This document shows, piece by piece, positions 8,906 to 16,585 of a stretch of DNA of 64,000 bases. Both the position numbers and the translations under genes were made by a program. How positions within the stretch are numbered: the first letter of the stretch is position 1; the number at the start of each line of letters is the position of its first letter. Below the pieces are notes generated by a model that was given only the letters and a program-made list of their open reading frames with translations, was not told where the DNA came from and made no database searches. Source of the DNA: Thermodesulfomicrobium sp. WS (GTDB taxonomy: Bacteria > Desulfobacterota > Desulfovibrionia > Desulfovibrionales > Desulfomicrobiaceae); NCBI RefSeq assembly GCF_027925145.1, contig NZ_AP027130.1, forward strand, positions 434,001-498,000, written 5' to 3'.

Positions 8906-8938
8906 AAACGCCCCAGGAGCCATGCTTCTGGGGCGTTT
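8906..8938. terminator. Bidirectional intrinsic terminator
   Basis: Perfect 11-bp arms AAACGCCCCAG (8906-8916) and CTGGGGCGTTT (8928-8938) around an 11-base loop. An A6 run precedes the left arm, which becomes a T-run for minus-strand transcripts. The hairpin separates the convergent yfcE-like gene and the PpiD-like gene. Confidence 0.85.
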
Positions 8939-8960
8939 GTACGGCGTTGTCGGTGTCCGC

Positions 8961-10841
8961 TTAGGACTTGGACGGGGAGATGAGCTCCGGGATGAGGATC
9001 TCGATGCGGGCCTTGTCCCACAGCTCCTTGAGATGGGCCTGGAACACCTGCTCTGCGGCTTGGTCGCGCAGGGATTGGGTCCACTGGTTGCGTACCGCTT
9101 CCCAGGCCGCTTCGTCCGGGGGGTGCACTGCGCGTACCCGAGCGAGCACGAAGGCATCGCCCACGGGATAGATCTCGGGGAGCCAGGCGCCGGGTTCGGC
9201 ATGCAACAGTTGCGTCCCCAGGGCAGCACTGACGCCGATACCGGCAAGCTGCCCCTGGCGGTTGACCCCGCTGAGCGACCGCAGTTGGGCCGTTGGGTCG
9301 AGCTGGGGCAGCGCCTTGAGCGCCGCCTCGGCCTTGGCCTTGGCGGCCGCCAGTTGGCGCTCCTGGGCGAGGCGCTGGCGGATTTCTTCTTGGGTCTCTT
9401 CCACGGTGCGGGTGCGGGCCGGGATGTCCTCTACCTTGGTGGCGAGGAGATAGCCATCCGGCAGCAGGATGGGGGCCTTGGTGGTCGTGCCTGGGGCAAG
9501 GAGCATGAGGGCCTTCACGTCCTGGGGCTTGAGGGAAATCCCCAGAGGACCGTTCGCCTCGGTGAAGGGCGTGGGCTCCTGCACGGCAATCCCGAGGGCC
9601 GAGGCCACGGCGCTGACGTCTTCGCCGCGGGCGATGCGCTCCAAGGCCAGATCCAGGGTATCGCCCAACGTTTCCGCGGCCTGGTCGCGGGCCAGCTGCC
9701 TGCGGATGTCGCTGGCCACCTGTTCCAGGGGCTTTTGCCGGGCGGGGCGTTTTTCCTCCACGAAGATGAGGTGCAGGCCGAAGGGCGTGCGCACGATGTC
9801 GCTGACTTGCCCCACCGGCAGGGAAAAGGCGGCCTGTTCGAATTCCGGAACCATGCGGCCGCGCTCGAACCAGCCGAGATCCCCTCCTTGTGCCGCGCTG
9901 CTATCCTGGGAGTGGGCCTTGGCCTCGGCGGCAAAGGAGGCGGCGTCGTGGATACGCGCGCGGATGGCCGTAAGCTCGGCGCGGGCCGCGGCTTCGTCGG
10001 TGGCGTTGGCGTCCGGAGGGAGCAGGCGCAGGATGTGCCGGGCGCGCACGGCCTCGGGCTCGCGGAACTGGTCGCCGTGGGCCTCGTAGAAGGCGCGCAC
10101 CGCCTCGTCCGAGACGGCCTCGGGTTTGGCGATGGTGTCCGCTGTGATGTGCAGAAGACGCACCCGTGCCTTGGCCGGTTCCTGGAACTCCTCGGGGTGG
10201 GCGGCGTGGTAGGCGGCGATGTCTTCCGGGGTGACGGTCGCGGTTTCATTGGAGGCGGCACAAACCAGCACGTCCAGGTCCGCGGTGCGCTCGAGCACCA
10301 TGAAGAGGTCCTTGGCCTGGGCCTCGGAGAGCTTGCCGGCGCCGATGAGGGCGGTGCGCAGCTTGTCCACCACGAGGTCCTTGCGGAAGTCCTCTTCGAA
10401 GAGGGCGGGGGTCAGTCCTTGGGCCTGGAGGGCGCGGCGGTAGCGATCCGGGGAGAATTGACCGTTTTCCTGAAAGGCGGAAATCTTGTGCACTGCGGCG
10501 GCGAGTTCGCTGTCAGTCACGAACAGTCCGAGTTTTTTGGCTTCTTGCACAAGGAGCGTGGAGCCCACCATCTGCCGAAAGACCTGGTCTCGGAGGTTCA
10601 GGGCGTCCAAGATCTCGCTGGAGATGCCCGGGTTTTGGGCGCGCAGACGGTCCATAGTGCTCTGCACGGCCCGCTGGAAGCTCTGCACCGAGATGGGCTC
10701 TTCGTTGACCAGGGCCACGGCGCCGCGTCGGCCCTGATCCATGCGGCTGATGCCAAAGGCCAGCACGAAGACCACGATGATCATGGCGAACATGATCTTG
10801 ATGCCCCAGGAGCGCGCTCCTTGGCGAAGGATATCAAGCAT
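8961..10841 (-). CDS. SurA N-terminal/PpiD-like periplasmic peptidyl-prolyl isomerase
   Basis: A 626-aa membrane-anchored chaperone. Residues 13-33 form a single membrane anchor (IKIMFAMIIVVFVLAFGI), followed by a large SurA-N-like helical region. A parvulin rotamase domain lies at about 250-350 (RARHILRLL ... GGDLGWFERGRMVPEFEQAAF ... FGLHLIFVEE). The C-terminal half is helical with degenerate rotamase-like features, matching PpiD architecture and length. It should fold outer-membrane or secreted proteins on the periplasmic face. Its start overlaps the aconitase stop by 8 bases, so the two are translationally coupled although functionally unrelated. Confidence 0.87.
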   Translation of the reverse strand: MLDILRQGARSWGIKIMFAMIIVVFVLAFGISRMDQGRRGAVALVNEEPISVQSFQRAVQSTMDRLRAQNPGISSEILDALNLRDQVFRQMVGSTLLVQEAKKLGLFVTDSELAAAVHKISAFQENGQFSPDRYRRALQAQGLTPALFEEDFRKDLVVDKLRTALIGAGKLSEAQAKDLFMVLERTADLDVLVCAASNETATVTPEDIAAYHAAHPEEFQEPAKARVRLLHITADTIAKPEAVSDEAVRAFYEAHGDQFREPEAVRARHILRLLPPDANATDEAAARAELTAIRARIHDAASFAAEAKAHSQDSSAAQGGDLGWFERGRMVPEFEQAAFSLPVGQVSDIVRTPFGLHLIFVEEKRPARQKPLEQVASDIRRQLARDQAAETLGDTLDLALERIARGEDVSAVASALGIAVQEPTPFTEANGPLGISLKPQDVKALMLLAPGTTTKAPILLPDGYLLATKVEDIPARTRTVEETQEEIRQRLAQERQLAAAKAKAEAALKALPQLDPTAQLRSLSGVNRQGQLAGIGVSAALGTQLLHAEPGAWLPEIYPVGDAFVLARVRAVHPPDEAAWEAVRNQWTQSLRDQAAEQVFQAHLKELWDKARIEILIPELISPSKS

Positions 10842-12774
10842 GGGCGTCCTCGTGGCGTTTTTTGGCGTTGACCCAATTGAGCAGGCCCCCGGCGCGGATC
10901 ACGGCGATGTCTTGGGCCGTGAGGTCGTGGCGGAGCTCCACGGTTTTTCCGGAATCGGTGCGTGCGGCAAGCGGCGCGCCTGGGGCGAGGGTCGTGGTGT
11001 CCAGGCGCAGGCGTTCGCCCTGGGCCAGGGTATCGTAGTCCGCGGCATTGGCCAAAGTCAGCGGCAGGATGCCGAAGTTGATGAGATTGGCCTTGTGGAT
11101 GCGGGCAAAGGACTTGGCGATGACCGCACGCACCCCCAGATAGCGCGGGGCCAGGGCGGCGTGTTCGCGGCTGGAGCCTTGGCCGTAGTTCTCGCCCCCC
11201 AGGATGCAGCCTTGGCCGGCGGCCTTGGCCCGGGCCACGAATTCGCCGTCCACGCGGGCGAACACATGTTCACTGATGGCCGGAATGTTGGAGCGCAGGG
11301 CGGTGATGGCCGCACCGGCGGGCATGATGTGGTCGGTGGTGATGTTGTCCCCGGTCTTGAGCAGGATGGGCAGATCCAGGCACTCGGGCAGGGCGTCGAA
11401 GGGCGGCAAGGGCACGATGTTGGGGCCGCGCTCCACAGTGACGCTGGCGCCGTCTTCCGGCGGAAAGAGGAAGAGGTGGCGGATGGAGGGAATGGTCTCT
11501 GGCAGTCGCGGGGGCGTGATTTCCGCCTTCCAGGTGGCGGGATCGGTAAATCGGCCTTCCCGGGCGCAGAAGGCGGCGGTGATGGGGCTTGCCAGGTACA
11601 CCTGGGCGTCCTGGGTGCCGCTTCGGCCTTCGAAGTTGCGGTTGAAGGTGCGCACGCTCACCCCGCCGCTGACAGGTGATCCCCCCATGCCGATGCACGG
11701 GCCGCAGGTGCACTCCAGGAGGCGACCGCCGGCATCGAGCATGGGATCCAGGAGCCCTTCGGCCACGAGCATCTTGAGCACCGCCTTGGAGCCCGGGGAG
11801 ATGAGGAGGTCCGTGGACGGCGCCACGCGGTGGCCGCGCAGGATTTCCGCCACGGCCTTGAGGTCCGCGTAGGACGAGTTGGTGCAGGAGCCGATGGCCA
11901 CCTGGTCCACGGCCAGGCCATGGAGCTCGGCCACGGGCACCACCCGGTCCGGCATGTGGGGTGCGGCGGCGAGGGGGACCAGGGCGGAGAGGTCGATATG
12001 GATTTCCTCGTCGTAGACGGCGTCCGGGTCTGCGGCAAGGGGCGTGAAGTCCGCCTCGCGTCCTGTGGCGCGCAAAAAGGCCAGGGTCTGTTCGTCGCTG
12101 GGGAAGAGGGACGTGGTGGCCCCCAGTTCCGCGCCCATGTTGGTGATGGTGGCGCGTTCCGGGACAGTCAGTGTGGCCACGCCGGGACCGGCGTATTCGA
12201 AGATGATCCCGACTCCACCCTTGACCGTGCGCTGCCGCAACAACTCCAAGATCACGTCCTTGGCCGAGGCAAAGCCGGTGAGTCTGCCGGTGAGCCATAC
12301 CCGGCACACCTTGGGCATCGTCAGGGTGTACGGCTCCCCGGCCATGGCCAGGGCCACGGACAAGCCGCCAGCACCCATGGCCAGCGCCCCCATGCCGCCT
12401 GCGGTGGGGGTGTGGGAGTCGGAGCCGATGAGGGTGGTCCCAGGCTTGGCGAAGTTTTCCAGGTGGAGCTGGTGGCAAATGCCGGTACCGGGAGGCGAAA
12501 ACACGATGCCGTAGCGGGCGGCCACGGTGCGCAGGTAGCGGTGGTCGTCAGGGTTGCGGAAGCCCATCTGCAGGGTGTTGTGATCGACATAGCTCACGGA
12601 GAGCTGCGTACGCACCCGGTCGAGCCCCATGGCTTCCCATTGGAGATAGGCCATGGTACCGGTGGCGTCCTGCGTGAGGGTTTGGTCGATGGCGAGGGCG
12701 ATTTCCGCCCCTGGCGTGAGCTCGCCGGAGACGAGATGACTGGCGATGATTTTGTGGGCAAGACTTTGTGGCAT
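10834..12774 (-). CDS. Aconitate hydratase (single-chain, ~646 aa type)
   Basis: Interconverts citrate and isocitrate through a [4Fe-4S] cluster. Cluster ligands are visible in IGSCTNSS and LLECTCGPCIGMGG; substrate motifs include IGSDSHTPTAGGMG near residue 120 and the swivel-domain GQGSSREHAALAPRYLG. At 646 aa it is shorter than AcnA (about 890) and follows the compact aconitase type common in anaerobes. It would feed isocitrate or 2-oxoglutarate synthesis for glutamate. AAGGAG lies upstream of the ATG. A small hairpin with a T-run lies between it and the coiled-coil gene upstream. Confidence 0.92.
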   Translation of the reverse strand: MPQSLAHKIIASHLVSGELTPGAEIALAIDQTLTQDATGTMAYLQWEAMGLDRVRTQLSVSYVDHNTLQMGFRNPDDHRYLRTVAARYGIVFSPPGTGICHQLHLENFAKPGTTLIGSDSHTPTAGGMGALAMGAGGLSVALAMAGEPYTLTMPKVCRVWLTGRLTGFASAKDVILELLRQRTVKGGVGIIFEYAGPGVATLTVPERATITNMGAELGATTSLFPSDEQTLAFLRATGREADFTPLAADPDAVYDEEIHIDLSALVPLAAAPHMPDRVVPVAELHGLAVDQVAIGSCTNSSYADLKAVAEILRGHRVAPSTDLLISPGSKAVLKMLVAEGLLDPMLDAGGRLLECTCGPCIGMGGSPVSGGVSVRTFNRNFEGRSGTQDAQVYLASPITAAFCAREGRFTDPATWKAEITPPRLPETIPSIRHLFLFPPEDGASVTVERGPNIVPLPPFDALPECLDLPILLKTGDNITTDHIMPAGAAITALRSNIPAISEHVFARVDGEFVARAKAAGQGCILGGENYGQGSSREHAALAPRYLGVRAVIAKSFARIHKANLINFGILPLTLANAADYDTLAQGERLRLDTTTLAPGAPLAARTDSGKTVELRHDLTAQDIAVIRAGGLLNWVNAKKRHEDAHA

Positions 12775-12792
12775 GGAGGCTCCTTGCTATGG

Positions 12793-12813
12793 AAAAAAAC
12801 GGGCCTTAGGCCC
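12793..12813 (-). terminator. Small intrinsic terminator or attenuator before the aconitase gene
   Basis: On the minus strand the sequence GGGCC-TAA-GGCCC is followed by G and seven T residues. The TAA of the loop is the stop codon of the coiled-coil gene. The stem is only 5 bp, so partial read-through into the aconitase gene, 19 bases further, is likely. Confidence 0.5.
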
Positions 12814-13066
12814 ATTGGCTGTGCAGCAGACGGATTTTGTTGCGCCGAAAGAGGATCTCCGTATCCAGGCGGAGTTTTTCCTGCTGGAGGGTAAAGATCT
12901 CCGCCGCGTGGGAGAGCGTGGGATCTGCGGCCTCGGCGTCGCGGAGCTCGCGGATACGGGAGAGCAATTGGGTTTGCTCGTGTTCGAAGGCAGCGATTTC
13001 TCGTTCCAATTGGACGATGGTGGTGTCAGGATTGGATGCGGATGCGTTTGCGTTGAGGTTGTTCAT
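12806..13066 (-). CDS. Small coiled-coil protein of unknown function
   Basis: An 86-aa acidic/basic helical protein without recognisable domain. After a disordered Asn/Ala/Ser-rich start it is almost wholly predicted coiled coil (QLEREIAAFEHEQTQLLSRI, then LQQEKLRLDTEILFRRNKIR). It overlaps the 3' end of the EPSP-synthase-like gene by 41 bases, which argues that it is translated by coupling. It may be a partner or scaffold for a neighbour, but nothing in the sequence says which. The ATG at 13066 has only a weak ribosome site. Confidence 0.65.
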   Translation of the reverse strand: MNNLNANASASNPDTTIVQLEREIAAFEHEQTQLLSRIRELRDAEAADPTLSHAAEIFTLQQEKLRLDTEILFRRNKIRLLHSQWA

Positions 13067-14639
13067 GAACGGTGGCCGGTTCCTGTGGTTGGGAAAGAAA
13101 GAGTTGGGGTTCGGGAAGGTTCATGTAGATCTTCCAGAACCAGGGCCATACGGACGAGACGTTGTCCGCGCCGGAGAGGCAAAATCCCGGGCGGGTGAAG
13201 GAGGCCAGGGCCGCCGCCAGGGTCCAGAAGGGGTCCGGGCTTTGCCAGGTCCCTTCCGGGGCGCGGCCATGCACTGGTAGGTTGAGGTGCAGTGAACTCT
13301 CCGTTCGCTCAAAATCCACCCCCAGGGCCGTGAGGAGTTCGGCGCCGGTGTCGAGCAGTTCTTCCTGGGGTAGGCGCAGGGTGCTTGGACCCTTGAGGCC
13401 CAAGGTAAGGGCGAGGATGAGCGGAAAATATTCCGGGCAGGACGAGAGATCGGCATCAAGCGCCACGGGCGGTTCGGTCATGGTGGCGGTGATATGGCCT
13501 TCTGTGGCTTCCAGGCGCAGGCCGAGTTCCTCAAGGATGTCCAGGGCGCTCTGCAGGTGCGGGTGATGCGGCGGCCAGGTGCCGCGAAGTCGTGCGGTGC
13601 CGCCATGGAAAAAGGGAAAGGCCAACACATGGAGCGAAAGGAGCGGGTCCATGGGGACGTCTGCGTGGCGGAGTCCCAGGCGTACTGGTCCGGGCGGAAC
13701 CACGATGGTGGCGTCGTGGAATTGGATCTCAGGGATCAGCTCCTGGAGGAATCCAATGCCTTTGCGCAGCAGCGGGCTGGTTTTGTACCCCGGCTCTATA
13801 TGGATGACGAGGCCCTTGGGATACGTGGTGGCCGCCACCGCCAGGGCCAGGATGAACTTCTTGGAAAAGCCCGGGGGGATGGTGACGCTGTCGGGAAGTT
13901 GGCCGCTGGCTTCCAGGCGGGCGGGCAGCCCGGTGCTGTGGGGTTCGATGGTGGTGAGCCGCGCTCCGAGCGTGGGGAGAAAGTCCTGGATGGGGCGCAG
14001 GTCGTGCACCTTGAGGCGGGTGGAGCCGGTGAACTTGACCTTGGTGATCCGGCCAAGGCTGAGGCAGAGCAGCAGGTACAGGTGGAACTTCCCTTGGCCT
14101 GCATAGATGATGGTGTTGTCCGCGCTCCACGAAGGCACCGGTGTGCTGGAGTAGGACTCTGCCTCTGCGGTGAGGTTGAGTCCAAATTGCCGCAGGGCGT
14201 TCATGAGCTCCAAGGAGAGGTCCGTGCCTTGGAAGGGCGCAACGGTGACGGGTTCGGCGTTGACCGCGGCAAGGATCATGAGGATGCTCGCCAGAATCTG
14301 GTCGCGCGGGGCGTCCAGGTCGATGCGTACCGGCTTGCGGCGGGGATACAGGCAGAGGGAGTCCGTGCCGCCGTCTTTTTCCGCCCGGGCGTAGGCCAAG
14401 GTATTGGTCAGGTGGAAAAGACGGCGGGCGAGCTGCGGGTCGAGATTGTCTTTGGCGCTGGCCAGCCGCCAGGTATTCCAGAGGGTCTTTTCTTGCTGGG
14501 CATCGGTGATCCCGACTCCTTTGGCGCGGCGGCTTTGGGCGGCCTTGGCCAAAAGCCGGGTGCGTTGGGCGAGGAGGGTCAGGAGTTTTTCGTCAATACG
14601 AGCGATTTCCTGCGTCAAGGAGAGGGGTTTGTCTGCCAT
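13026..14639 (-). CDS. Chorismate-mutase-like domain fused to a degenerate EPSP-synthase-like domain
   Basis: A 537-aa protein. Residues 1-90 look like an AroQ-type helical chorismate mutase (EIARIDEKLLTLLAQRTRLL, then helices to about 90). Residues 105-520 have the length and repeat pattern of the EPSP synthase (AroA) fold, for example RIDLDAPRDQILASILMILA and HDLRPIQDFLPTLGARL. The catalytic Lys, Ser and Arg of the usual PGSKSxSxR motif are replaced (APRDQILASI), and the NAGTAxR segment is not recognisable, so classical EPSP synthase activity is doubtful. ATG 14639 is chosen as the first Met before the AroQ helix. It heads the coiled-coil/aconitase/ppiD run. Confidence 0.65.
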   Translation of the reverse strand: MADKPLSLTQEIARIDEKLLTLLAQRTRLLAKAAQSRRAKGVGITDAQQEKTLWNTWRLASAKDNLDPQLARRLFHLTNTLAYARAEKDGGTDSLCLYPRRKPVRIDLDAPRDQILASILMILAAVNAEPVTVAPFQGTDLSLELMNALRQFGLNLTAEAESYSSTPVPSWSADNTIIYAGQGKFHLYLLLCLSLGRITKVKFTGSTRLKVHDLRPIQDFLPTLGARLTTIEPHSTGLPARLEASGQLPDSVTIPPGFSKKFILALAVAATTYPKGLVIHIEPGYKTSPLLRKGIGFLQELIPEIQFHDATIVVPPGPVRLGLRHADVPMDPLLSLHVLAFPFFHGGTARLRGTWPPHHPHLQSALDILEELGLRLEATEGHITATMTEPPVALDADLSSCPEYFPLILALTLGLKGPSTLRLPQEELLDTGAELLTALGVDFERTESSLHLNLPVHGRAPEGTWQSPDPFWTLAAALASFTRPGFCLSGADNVSSVWPWFWKIYMNLPEPQLFLSQPQEPATVHEQPQRKRIRIQS

Positions 14640-14815
14640 GGTCTGCCGCCGGGGAAAGAGGTGGATCTGTCCGGAAACGCGAGGAACGATACCCGAATTC
14701 TCTGTGCCAAGCAAGGCTTGCAGCCTCTCCCCGGTCACAAAGGCGGAGGTGTTTTGACTTCCCATGCCCCCGTGGGTACACAACAAACGTCTCCCTTTCC
14801 GGCATGGAGGTTTCC

Positions 14816-16384
14816 ATGGAGCGCAAGAAACTACCCATCGGCATCCAGACCTTTGCCAAGATCCGCCAGGAAAACTGCTATTACGTGGACAAAACGCCGT
14901 TCGTGGCGCGTCTGGCCGAGGACGGCGGCTACTACTTCCTCTCCCGGCCGCGGCGCTTCGGCAAATCCCTGTTCCTCGACACCTTGGCCGAAGCCTTTGC
15001 CGGCAACCGCGCGCTTTTTTCCGGCCTCTATCTGGAAAATCACTGGAATTGGGAGAAGCGCCATCCGGTGATCCGGCTCTCCTTTGCCGAGGGGCGGCTT
15101 GAGCGCCGCGAAGAGCTTGATCGCAGCATCCGCCGCCAACTGCACGAACATGCGCAGCGATTCGGCATGACGCTTTGCGACCCGGAGGACATCCCGGGGA
15201 GCTTCGGCGAGCTCATCACTGGCGCAGCCGAGCGTTTGGGCGAGCGCACCGTGGTGCTCATCGACGAGTACGACAAACCCATTCTCGACAATCTCACCGA
15301 TCCGGACACGGCGCGGGCCATGCGCGAGGGCCTGCGCAATCTCTACTCGGTGCTCAAGGGCCGGGATGCGGACCTGCGCTTCGTGTTTCTCACCGGGGTC
15401 TCCAAGTTCAGCAAGGTGAGTCTCTTTTCCGGGCTCAACAACCTCTATGATCTCACCTTGGATGCCTCGGTGGCCACCATCTGCGGCTATACGGAAGCGG
15501 ACCTGGACACGGTCTTTGCCCCGGAGTTCGCCGCAGCCGCCCAAGACGGCCAGCCCCTTTCCCGGGATGCCGTGCGCGCCTGGTACAACGGCTACCGCTG
15601 GGGAAGCGAAGAGAGTGTCTACAACCCGTTCGATGTGCTGCTGCTCCTGCGCCAACGGGAATTTCGCGCCTGGTGGTTCGAGACCGCCACCCCCACGTTT
15701 CTCGTGGAGTGGCTCACGCGCCATCAGTTCTTCACCCCGCGTCTCGAGCGCCTGTACGCCGACGACGCCCTGCTTTCGGCCTTTGACGTGGAGGCCATCG
15801 CCCCTGAGGCCCTGCTTTGGCAGACGGGCTACGTCACCATCACCCGCGTGCACCGCAGCGAAGACGGGGTGGAGTACGAGCTGGGTCTTCCCAACCGCGA
15901 GGTGCGCATGGCCCTCAACCGCGCCCTGGTGCGGGGCTTGGTGCCCGAGCTTCCGCACGCCCCGAGCTTTGCCCTCACCACCATGCTCAAGGAGGGCGAC
16001 GCCCACGGCCTGGGCGAGCACATGCGCAGCCTCTTTGCCGGCATTCCCGCGGACTGGTACCGCAAAAACCCCATGGCCCGGTACGAAGGTTATTTTGCCA
16101 GCGTGTTCTATAGCCACCTGGCGGGCCTTGGGGTGATGACCATCCCGGAGCGCGTCTGCACCCCGGGGCGGTTGGACCTGGTGGTCATCGCCGGGGCAGT
16201 GGTGTGGATCTTCGAGTTCAAGGTCATCGACGGCGACACCCCCACGGGCGAGGCCCTACGCCAGATCCAGGAAAAGGGCTACGCCGCGGCCTACCGGGGT
16301 AAGGCGGCAGGAGCGCGGGTCGTGGAAGTGGGGGTGGAATTCAGCACGGCCAAACGCCAGATCGTGGGCTGGGAGGTGGCATAG
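14816..16384 (+). CDS. AAA-ATPase-like protein with C-terminal PD-(D/E)XK nuclease-like domain
   Basis: A 522-aa protein of the family pairing an AAA-ATPase-like N-terminus with a PD-(D/E)XK nuclease C-terminus. The P-loop is RPRRFGKSLF (about 43-52), Walker B VVLIDEYDKPI (about 145), and the nuclease core is GRLDLVVIAGAVVWIFEFKV (about 445-465), with the EFK pair conserved. The cellular role of the family is not established; members are often multicopy and patchy, suggesting horizontal spread. GGAGG at 14806-14810 fixes the start at 14816 rather than the ATG at 14804. It stands alone on the plus strand between two minus-strand operons. Confidence 0.82.
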   Translation: MERKKLPIGIQTFAKIRQENCYYVDKTPFVARLAEDGGYYFLSRPRRFGKSLFLDTLAEAFAGNRALFSGLYLENHWNWEKRHPVIRLSFAEGRLERREELDRSIRRQLHEHAQRFGMTLCDPEDIPGSFGELITGAAERLGERTVVLIDEYDKPILDNLTDPDTARAMREGLRNLYSVLKGRDADLRFVFLTGVSKFSKVSLFSGLNNLYDLTLDASVATICGYTEADLDTVFAPEFAAAAQDGQPLSRDAVRAWYNGYRWGSEESVYNPFDVLLLLRQREFRAWWFETATPTFLVEWLTRHQFFTPRLERLYADDALLSAFDVEAIAPEALLWQTGYVTITRVHRSEDGVEYELGLPNREVRMALNRALVRGLVPELPHAPSFALTTMLKEGDAHGLGEHMRSLFAGIPADWYRKNPMARYEGYFASVFYSHLAGLGVMTIPERVCTPGRLDLVVIAGAVVWIFEFKVIDGDTPTGEALRQIQEKGYAAAYRGKAAGARVVEVGVEFSTAKRQIVGWEVA

Positions 16385-16585
16385 GCGGCACGAACGAAGC
16401 CGCCCCTTTGGTTCCGAGGGCCTTGTATTTGGCGGAAATTGTTCCTCCCGCCTGCCCACGAAGCGCCCTTGCTGGGCGGATGTGGCTTTTCGTGGTGCAG
16501 CCCACAAGGCGGTCTCCTGGCAGGAGGCGCTGGATATGCCCCTCGGTATGCCGAGGCGGGGTGCTGCTGGTGGCGGACCAGGACG
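16385..16585. other. Gene-free 200-base spacer with short hairpins
   Basis: The space between the convergent AAA/nuclease and YcaO genes holds several short inverted repeats, for example GCGGC/GCCGC just after the TAG and CCTCGG-TATG-CCGAGG near 16540. None is followed by a convincing T-run. The spacer has no promoter or reading frame that I can support. It may terminate both genes by unfamiliar or factor-dependent signals. Confidence 0.4.

Noticed and set aside
8922-10871. 649-aa plus-strand frame opposite the PpiD-like gene
   Set aside because: Gly/His-rich shadow; the minus-strand gene has membrane anchor and rotamase motifs.
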